From Nymphaea colorata (taxonomy: Eukaryota; Streptophyta; Magnoliopsida; Nymphaeales; Nymphaeaceae): a DNA stretch of 11,842 bases. Positions 5,762-11,842 of this stretch are shown here, piece after piece. Below the pieces are notes generated by a model. It was not told where the DNA came from. It saw only the letters and a program-made list of their open reading frames with translations, and ran no database searches. The stretch is from positions 40,001 to 51,842 of the forward strand of contig NW_022205174.1 of NCBI RefSeq assembly GCF_008831285.2, written 5' to 3'. Within the stretch, counting starts at the first letter, position 1. Each line of letters begins with the position of its first letter. The translations under genes and the position numbers were made by a program.

Positions 5762-8430
5762 ATCTCAGAGCCGGATATCATCAAATTCGAATGTTTAACG
5801 AAGATGTATTGAAAACTGCGTTCAGAACACACGACGGGCATTATGAATTTTTAGTAATGCCCTTTGGATTAACGAATGCGCCAGCAACATTCCAACGGTG
5901 CATGAATGATGTGTTCAGAGCACACCTCAGAGACTTCATCCTCGTATTTTTCGATGATATTCTCATTTATAGCAAAGATGAAGAGCAACATCAACGCCAT
6001 CTGGAGATTACTCTAGACATCTTGAAGGAGCATCATCTCTTCGCGAAGATGTCCAAATGCAGTTTTGGACAATCTTCAATCGGATACCTCGGACACATTG
6101 TGTCTCGAAATGGGGTTCGGGCAGACCCCGAAAAGTTGCAAGCCATGGAGAAATGGCCACTGCCCAAGGACCTCAAAAGTCTGCGAGGTTTCCTAGGATT
6201 GACTGGGTATTACAGACGATTTATCCAGGGGTATGGAATCATTGCGCAACCCCTTACCCAGATGCTGAAAAAGGGATCCTTCTCGTGGACTGAGAAGTCA
6301 AGAGATGCCTTTGAGAAGCTAAAGGCAGCTCTGATGTCCGCCCCGGTACTAACTCTACCCGATTTTACAAAGACATTCACCATCGAAACGGACGCTTGTG
6401 AAGTCGGAGTAGGAGCGGTACTTGGGCAAGATAACCACCCCATTGCCTACATGTCAAAGGCCTTAACCAGCAGGGCCAAACCTCTTTCTACATACGAGAA
6501 AGAGCTACTCGCTATTGTTATGGCAGTGGAGAAATGGCGTCCATATCTGATTGGACGCAAATTTACGGTCAGGACCGACCAAAATAGCTTAAAGTATATG
6601 CTCAAACAACGCGTGTCAACCCCTACCCAGCAAAGATGGCTAGCAAAGCTATTGGGGTATGATTTCGAAATTGAGTATAAAAAGGGTCCTGAAAACAAGG
6701 CGGCTGATTCACTTTCCCGCTTGGCTGAACAACTGATGACATTGTCAGTAGTGGAAACGGATATTTGGGATCGGTTAGCAAATGAACAGCAGAATGATGA
6801 ATCGCTGAGGCTAATCAAAGCTTCGATCCAGCAAAACCCGGGTTCCATTCCCTTCTACTCAGTCAAGGGAAACATTTTGTATAGGAAGGACAAGGCAGTA
6901 GTCCCTCCTATCTCTGAGCTTAAGCAGGAATTCCTGCATCATTTTCATGACACTCCAGCCGCAGGTCATGAAGGGGTCGCCAAGACCTTAAGCCGCATCA
7001 AAGCTCAGTTTTGGTGGAAAGGTATGAAGGCTGAAGTACAGGCCTATGTAAAGAAGTGTGTAGTGTGCCAGCGAGAGAAGTATGAGGCAATCAAGCCTCC
7101 AGGCCATTTGAATCCTCTCCCGGTACCTACAAAACCGTGGACCGACGTCACGATGGATTTCATCGATGCCATGCCTCGATCAGAAGGAAAAGAGGCAGTA
7201 TTAGTAGTGGTCGATCGGCTCACGAAATATAGCCACTTCGCACCTTTACCACGGTTATATCAAGGGCCCCTCGTGGCCAACGTCTACCATGAGTATATAG
7301 GAAAGTTGCATGGAATGCCACAGTCCGTCGTCTGCGACCGGGACTCAATTTTTCTAAGTGCATTCTGGCAAGAATACATGAAGAACATGGGGACGAAACT
7401 AAATTTCAGTACCGCCCACCACCCTCAAACAGATGGGCAGAGTGAGATAGTGAACCGGTCCTTGGAGACCTACTTACGTTGCTTTGCGGGTGAACGACCA
7501 GCCACTTGGGTGAAATACCTACCCTGGGCAGAATGGTCGTATAATACAAGTCTGCACTCGTCGACAGGCATGACCCCTTACGAGGGCGTATATGGTTTTC
7601 CCCCTCCATCGATTCCACACTACGAAGGAGGTACTGCAGAAGACGACAGTGTTGACTGCGAATTGCGCACAAGGGAAGAAGTATTAGAATCCCTAAAACA
7701 GAACATTGTAAAAGCGCAAAACCGCATGAAGCAGGTATACGACAAAGGCAGGAAGGACCGGGAATTTGAGGTGGGTGACTACGTGTGGCTTAAGAGACTG
7801 CCTCTTAAGCAGAAATCCTTGATGGGTCAGCCGTATTCCAAACTGCTGCCTCGTTATTATGGACCTTATCCAGTGGTTCAAAAGGTTGGGAAGGCCGCCT
7901 ACAGACTTGGCCTCCCCAAAACAGCATTGGTGCACCCTGTATTTCATGTTACGAGGCTGAAGCCTCATCAAGGGGATGTACCAACACTGATAGAGCAGGT
8001 CCCGGATAACTTACCTACTCCCTATCGCATTCTAAAGCATAGGTATGTCCAGCGACAAGGGAGGCTGAGGCACGAGGTACTTGTGGAATGGGAAGGACCC
8101 GACAGGGGTACTTCTTGGGAAGAATTTGGGTCGATTGTTCATCGCTTCCCCTCTTCAAGCGCTCGAGGACAAGCGCAAGGTAGGGAGGGGGAATCTGTTA
8201 CGGACCTACCCAACGGTCCAGACCCAGCAGAGGCCGAACCAGCGGAATCTAGACGAAGGAAGCGCAAGGCTTCCGACTTGTGGGCTCGTTCTCTTCAGTG
8301 CATCAAGTCCAGTCCCAAGGAGATGCAAGAAGCACCAGAGATAGTTGCAGCGGGAGGAGTGGGAGGAGCAACTAGGTCGTCAACGGTGCTCAAGCAGGTC
8401 CAGTCTCAGGGTGACTTAGACTCCAGTTAG
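5731..8430 (+). CDS. gag-pol: Gag-Pol polyprotein, 3' part (RT palm to chromodomain); continuation after the frameshift
   Basis: This part encodes most of RT, RNase H and integrase with a chromodomain. It has no start codon of its own at a natural boundary: the ATG at 5791 is internal to RT. RT shows the first catalytic Asp at 5761 and FFDDIL with Asp codons at 5953 and 5956. RNase H has D (6391), E (6502), D (6577) and D (6706). Integrase has an H-X6-H-X29-C-X2-C zinc finger (His at 6946 and 6967, Cys at 7057 and 7066). Its DD35E core has D 7156, D 7336 and E 7444, exactly 35 residues between the last two. A GPY/F motif is at 7861-7869 and a chromodomain at 8020-8151. About 92 residues follow to the TAG at 8428, including a basic RRRKRK run (8251-8268). 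Every catalytic residue I checked is present and no second break was found, so only the frameshift disables the polyprotein of about 1,700 residues. Confidence 0.93.
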   Translation, partial: VNRATVFSKIDLRAGYHQIRMFNEDVLKTAFRTHDGHYEFLVMPFGLTNAPATFQRCMNDVFRAHLRDFILVFFDDILIYSKDEEQHQRHLEITLDILKEHHLFAKMSKCSFGQSSIGYLGHIVSRNGVRADPEKLQAMEKWPLPKDLKSLRGFLGLTGYYRRFIQGYGIIAQPLTQMLKKGSFSWTEKSRDAFEKLKAALMSAPVLTLPDFTKTFTIETDACEVGVGAVLGQDNHPIAYMSKALTSRAKPLSTYEKELLAIVMAVEKWRPYLIGRKFTVRTDQNSLKYMLKQRVSTPTQQRWLAKLLGYDFEIEYKKGPENKAADSLSRLAEQLMTLSVVETDIWDRLANEQQNDESLRLIKASIQQNPGSIPFYSVKGNILYRKDKAVVPPISELKQEFLHHFHDTPAAGHEGVAKTLSRIKAQFWWKGMKAEVQAYVKKCVVCQREKYEAIKPPGHLNPLPVPTKPWTDVTMDFIDAMPRSEGKEAVLVVVDRLTKYSHFAPLPRLYQGPLVANVYHEYIGKLHGMPQSVVCDRDSIFLSAFWQEYMKNMGTKLNFSTAHHPQTDGQSEIVNRSLETYLRCFAGERPATWVKYLPWAEWSYNTSLHSSTGMTPYEGVYGFPPPSIPHYEGGTAEDDSVDCELRTREEVLESLKQNIVKAQNRMKQVYDKGRKDREFEVGDYVWLKRLPLKQKSLMGQPYSKLLPRYYGPYPVVQKVGKAAYRLGLPKTALVHPVFHVTRLKPHQGDVPTLIEQVPDNLPTPYRILKHRYVQRQGRLRHEVLVEWEGPDRGTSWEEFGSIVHRFPSSSARGQAQGREGESVTDLPNGPDPAEAEPAESRRRKRKASDLWARSLQCIKSSPKEMQEAPEIVAAGGVGGATRSSTVLKQVQSQGDLDSS
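8020..8151 (+). other. Chromodomain at the integrase C-terminus
   Basis: The segment begins YRILKHR and contains EVLVEWEG, TSWEE and a terminal HRFP, in the order and spacing of chromodomains in plant chromovirus integrases. Such domains can steer integration by binding modified histone H3. The aromatic positions visible are Y8023 and W in VEW and SWEE. Whether this one binds methyl-lysine cannot be judged from sequence alone. Confidence 0.88.
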
Positions 8431-8690
8431 GCTCGCCAAGCTAGAAGCGTCCCAGCCAAACGAGTCCACTTCACGCGACCCTTGAGACATCCTAAGATCC
8501 AAGTCTTAGGTAAACGGCTCGGTCAAACCTGACCGAGCTCTTGAGTCAACAAACCGAAGTGAGGGCGGGTCCCCTCACAAGGTCCCCACCCTGGGTTCAA
8601 AAGATCCAGGGGCTCGAACCTTTCCTTTGCGCGTGGGCACTAGGCCCGTTTTGCTTTATGAATAACAAGTAATAAAGTTAGTCTTAGGCT
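8431..8690 (+). other. Non-coding stretch between Gag-Pol and the downstream LTR, with a stem-loop array
   Basis: There is no reading frame of note and no env-like gene. Four perfect inverted repeats follow each other: 8491-8510 (7-bp stem, 6-nt loop), 8517-8538 (9-bp stem, AACC loop), 8559-8578 (7-bp stem, 6-nt loop) and 8589-8611 (6-bp stem, 11-nt loop). A weak fifth (4 bp) is at 8635-8647. An AATAAA lies at 8671-8676. The polypurine tract expected just before the LTR is not obvious: the bases immediately before 8691 are mixed. Purine-rich runs exist only further up (8556-8569, and loosely 8660-8676). Confidence 0.75.
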
Positions 8691-8807
8691 TGTTAGTATT
8701 AGGATTCGAGGTAGGAACCTAGCCTAGCGGGTTGTGCTTGGCGTTTTGGATTGGGGTCTTGGGTAGAGAGTGAGATCTGGATTGTAGACTCGCTCAAATA
8801 GGATTAG

Positions 8808-8815
8808 TATAAATA
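8808..8815 (+). promoter_or_regulatory. TATA box of the LTR promoter
   Basis: TATAAATA is a strong match to the plant TATA consensus. It is the best one in the U3 segment, about 117 bases into the inferred LTR. Transcription would start about 30 bases on, near the CA step at 8840-8841, which would mark the start of R. The equivalent promoter of the upstream LTR lies outside the window. Confidence 0.65.
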
Positions 8816-8830
8816 CTTTTGGATCATTGT

Positions 8831-8844
8831 AATTGGTATCAAAG
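8831..8844 (+). other. Primer-binding-site-like sequence inside the LTR
   Basis: This 14-mer matches the LTR-end/primer-site junction at 2767-2780 in 13 of 14 positions (AAAG instead of AGAG at the end). It straddles the predicted transcription start and has no LTR end immediately before it, so it is not the working primer site of this element. It may be a relic of an older element or chance. Confidence 0.45.
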
Positions 8845-9219
8845 ATTAAGGAATTGAAAGCATTTTGCGCAAGGCGCTCTCTCTCCTCCGTGCGAGGTTT
8901 GGCTCTCCCTCCTCATTCTCGAGGAACTCTGATTCTGAAATCAAAGCACAACTCCAGCCCGAGCGTTCGAGTGTGTGCCCTCTCATCCCCTCGCGCCCCC
9001 TTCTACTGTGGCGTTTCTTCCTCCTTGAAGAACTCGGAGCATCGGTGGTGAACCAGCCAGCGCTCGAGTTGGAAGGCTTGCGGCGGACCTTCTTCCTCAC
9101 CGGCGAAGATCCCTCCCTTGTCCCCGGCTTTCTCCCCATCGAAACAGCATATCAGCAGCGTTCTGCACCTTCCTCACGGTCACGGTGAAGTTGAGAGGCG
9201 GACCTTGCAGCAGGGAAGA

Positions 9220-9241
9220 TTGAATCCATTTTTGGATTCAA
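9220..9241. repeat. Perfect 8-bp inverted repeat in the LTR (downstream copy)
   Basis: This is the counterpart of the hairpin at 19-40, with identical arms and loop. Confidence 0.7.
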
Positions 9242-9862
9242 TAAGGACGGCAGTAAAGGTTAGTGGCTTGATTTCGAGATTTCCTTCTGTTTTTAGGATT
9301 CCGGTCTAGGGGAGAGCACTCCCGAGGTCCTGTTCTCTCTCGGCGTACCCGAGAGCAGAGTTAGAGTTCTTAGGTGAAGACTCTCTAGGCGAAGTCCTAC
9401 TTACATTTGGAAGATCGGAAAGTCGACAAGCTATCCTTGCCAAACCAATCGTATGTGATAGTTGGAGAAACGGTCAAAATCTGAGTTAGATCTCTCGGCC
9501 TGTTTCTGCAAGTCTGTCCACGGTGCAGCAGAGTCGAATCTGCTGACCTGTGAAATCTAGCCGTGGAAATACTTCGTTTGTATTATAGCTGGAATCGCTA
9601 TTCTCTAAGCTCACGTTGGCCGATTCCAAGTCTCATCCGACGGTGGAATAGAAGTCTCGGCCCTTTGCCGGAATTCTGCTGCTACTCCGGTTGGCCTTGC
9701 AATCTCCGCAGATTAGTGATCTAAAGCGTGAAGGACATCATTGCCCCTATTCTGGTGTAAGTTCTAGTGAAGGCGAGGAGGACATCTTGGTCAAGAGCGT
9801 CGGCGTCTCTCTAACCGCGCCACCGGCTCCACCAGGTGCGAATCTACTCGACTTCGGCTGAA

Positions 9863-9872
9863 CCAGGTAAGT
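9863..9872 (+). promoter_or_regulatory. Consensus 5' splice site candidate (downstream LTR copy)
   Basis: It is the identical counterpart of the CCAG|GTAAGT at 665-674. From the inferred promoter at 8808 it would end a first exon of about 1 kb, if it is used. Confidence 0.3.
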
Positions 9873-9895
9873 GTAATCCTATCCCTCGCTTCTGC

Positions 9896-10320
9896 CACGT
9901 GTCTGTCATCCGAGCCATCATCCCAAGCTGAAGCCAGTTATTTTCTAAGTGTCCCCACGATTGAGTAAGTTTAGGAAAGTGCCCCTAGTTCGTAGGATAC
10001 ACCTCGCCACCTCATCCCACTTTACTTGTTGCTCGGTCTTCTCCCTTGTCGCATTGAAGTTGTGGCCTCACATCTGGCCACGTGTCAAGATCTGAAGGAC
10101 CACGACCCAGCACCCCTCCACCTCGTCGAGTTACTTTTCCCTTTGCACTCCTGTCTCGCCACCTCACCAATTGTCTTCCCCACTTAGTGCGCCACTCCCC
10201 CAACTCGCGCCTCTTTTCCTAACTTTAGGACAAGTCCCCTTAGGACCCGCACAACTCCTTGGCCACCTTTCCACTTCGCCAAACCGCAGCAGTTCTCCAC
10301 CCTTCATCTGTCCACGTGTC
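9896..10320. promoter_or_regulatory. Three CACGTGTC motifs (downstream LTR copy)
   Basis: The cores are at 9896-9901, 10079-10084 and 10313-10318. All three are unchanged from the upstream LTR although indels surround them. Confidence 0.4.
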
Positions 10321-11842
10321 GCCATCTCCCCTTCTTCGAGCCCACTAAGCTACATCGTGTAGCTATCTCCCCTTTTGCCCGATTCTAGTCTAGGTTCATC
10401 CCCTTCTCTTTAGCAAAGCACTTTACCTTCCCCTTTTGATAGGCACCCCTTAGCTACTCTAGCTGACCCGTTCATCTTGTCAAGTGGCAAGCATCCAGGC
10501 CTTCACCTACTCGACCTAACCCACTTGGTCCTAACCCAGCTAGACCTTGATCGAACCTAACTTAGTCAACCACTGTGGTCTTGACCCAAGTTGACTAAAC
10601 CCCACCTGACCTAGCCCAGTAGGAACTCGGTCAATCCCGAGCCACCTTAGGTTGAACCCAGTTGACTCGTGCTTATCTCGAGTGACATTTGGTCCAGACC
10701 AGCCGAGCTCACTTGTGATCCCTCTTCGTCTCTAACCAGATCGCTAAGTTCCCTCGGCCGAACCTTGTCTTAACCTCTCTTGCTTCCTCTTCTACCTTTC
10801 GGCTTAGCCCACCTAGTAGCTAGGTTAACCTGTCTTCCGCACCTTAAGCTCTGCTTCCTCTAGCCTACCCTAGCCTTTAACCTCACTTCGCTTAACCAGC
10901 CTACCCGTAGAGCCTCTGCCCGTCCAAGCTACCCGACCTTAGCTAGGGACTAGGAACAGCCGGAGACGCTAGCCGCTCGCTAGCCGTCGTCGGCCAGCCC
11001 CTCGGCACCCGCGCCGTCGTCGGCATTCCTTGTCGATAACCGTGGCCGAGCCACTTCCAGCGCCAGGTAGGTAGGCACTGCCGCAAGGCTTTCGCCCCCT
11101 CCGGCCGCGCCGCATCCCGCAGGCGCACTCAGCGACAGGCGGTCGCCTCCTCCTTCCGTCAGCACCGCGGCATCCAGCCCGCGCCTAGGTGACAGGTGGT
11201 CGCACAACCTCGTCGGCACTCTGTCTGCCTCCCGTCGACAGCAAGCTCGTCTAGTACTCGCCCGTAGGTTCGCCCACAGCAACAGCCGATATTCTCGGCA
11301 GCGCACTGCCCGGTCCAGCGCCGACAGCAGGAGGCTGCCCAGGCCGCGCGCTTCACGCCGGCCCGTGAGCTGCAATACCCGGGGCCTAGGTATTCTACCC
11401 CGTGGTTTCTCGGCACAGCCAAGGCAGCGCCTTGGTCCGGTAACGCTCTCCAGCCTTTGTAGAATTCGGGAGGGTGTTAATTCTGTTTTTGCATTAGGAT
11501 TCATTTAGTTTATTTAATTTACTGTTTTAGCCCAGGCTTCGGCCAAGCTCCTCACTTGGCACCTCGAGGGCCTTATTGCCCGAGACACGGTCGCAAGGAG
11601 CAGACCTACCCATTTGCTTTCGTTGGGGTGTGGTTTGTCCGTTAGAAGTGGTTGCATGGTTTGGTGTGTTTGTGAGTGAGTTGAGAGTAGTCTTTGTATC
11701 GCTTGCGTTTGTACTAGCCTGTAACCCCTGTAGTTGTTTGTAGTAGGTTACTCCTTAGTTAGGTTGGGAAACTTCACTCTGTGTAACTTTGTCCTAGGGG
11801 TTGTTGCGCCGGGGTTTGTCCGGCCGGTAGATTAATTGTACT

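Larger units (their letters stand above)
1..11842 (+). mobile_element. Ty3/gypsy chromovirus LTR retrotransposon (Tekay/Del-like), nearly complete
   Basis: Two direct copies of one sequence (1-2662 and 9202-11842, collinear and almost identical) flank an internal region with a tRNA primer-binding site and one Gag-Pol unit. Domain order is Gag, zinc knuckle, protease, RT, RNase H, HHCC/DD35E integrase, GPY/F and chromodomain. Integrase after RT separates Ty3/gypsy from Ty1/copia; the chromodomain makes it a chromovirus. Long LTRs and the iMet primer favour Tekay/Del within plants. Internal region is about 5.9 kb and each LTR about 3.28 kb, so the whole is about 12.5 kb. The window cuts off the first ~511 bases of the upstream LTR and the last ~105 of the downstream one. 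There is no env-like third reading frame. The superfamily call is firm; the clade is inference. Confidence 0.96.
8691..11842 (+). repeat. Downstream (3') LTR, cut off by the window end
   Basis: From 9202 on it matches 1-2662 base for base apart from small indels, which proves the repeat. The true start lies upstream of 9202 and is not shown by comparison. I place it at TGTTAG (8691), which mirrors the CTAACA at the end of the other copy; the imperfect match continues inward (AGGATTCG against CGAGTCCT). TGTAGACTCG at 8783 is a weaker alternative. U3 would be about 150 bases, with TATA at 8808. The stretch 8865-9200 is CT-rich and ATG-free, like a 5' untranslated region. The last ~105 bases of the LTR are beyond the window. 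Confidence 0.85.

Noticed and set aside
8581-8620. tRNA T-arm-like sequence (GGTTCAAAAGATCC)
   Set aside because: No acceptor, D or anticodon arms can be placed around it, and the bases are better explained as one hairpin of the stem-loop array.
8431-8690. env-like or other third gene between pol and the LTR
   Set aside because: The space is only 260 bases and has no supported reading frame.
8865-9188. 107-codon plus-strand frame just after the inferred transcription start
   Set aside because: It starts at TTG and the stretch has no in-frame ATG. It overlaps an equally long antisense frame and looks like untranslated leader sequence.
10980-11504. 174-codon minus-strand frame in the downstream LTR, and shorter related frames at 1791-2096 and 11159-11422
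   Set aside because: The same sequence in the other LTR does not keep the frame, because indels break it. The region is GC-rich, where stop codons are rare by chance, and no domain is recognisable.

Overview
The window holds most of one long-terminal-repeat (LTR) retrotransposon of the Ty3/gypsy (Metaviridae) superfamily, from a land-plant nuclear genome, most likely a seed plant. The plant assignment rests on three things: a primer-binding site matching plant initiator-Met tRNA, the plant-type Gag zinc knuckle (CX2C-X7-HXC), and a chromodomain at the end of the integrase. Domain order (Gag, protease, RT, RNase H, integrase, chromodomain), very long LTRs and the iMet primer fit the Tekay/Del chromoviruses. 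The clade is inferred from architecture, not from a tree. I see no host gene, bacterial feature, RNA gene or CRISPR array.

Layout: 1-2767 is the 3' part of the upstream LTR, whose start lies outside the window. The primer-binding site is at 2770-2783. A leader without any ATG runs to 3301. Gag-Pol starts at ATG 3302 and ends at 8430, but is split by one apparent missing base between 5731 and 5758, inside RT. A 260-bp non-coding stretch with an array of perfect stem-loops follows (8431-8690). The downstream LTR runs from about 8691 past the window end and stops about 105 bases short of its own end. Position 1 aligns to 9202, so the full LTR is about 3.28 kb and the whole element about 12.5 kb. 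Target-site duplications cannot be seen.

The LTR promoter is a TATA box at 8808-8815. Transcription would start near 8841 and run through the LTR, primer site, leader and Gag-Pol into the downstream LTR. Gag packages the RNA, protease cleaves the polyprotein, RT/RNase H makes cDNA from the tRNA primer, and integrase with its chromodomain inserts it, probably into chromatin carrying a particular histone mark.

Comparing 1-2662 with 9202-11842 by eye, I count about 36 small indels and only one clear substitution. That profile suggests a very young insertion plus sequence-consensus errors, mostly in the downstream copy, rather than ageing. The RT frameshift is the same class of change, so the element may be intact in the real genome.
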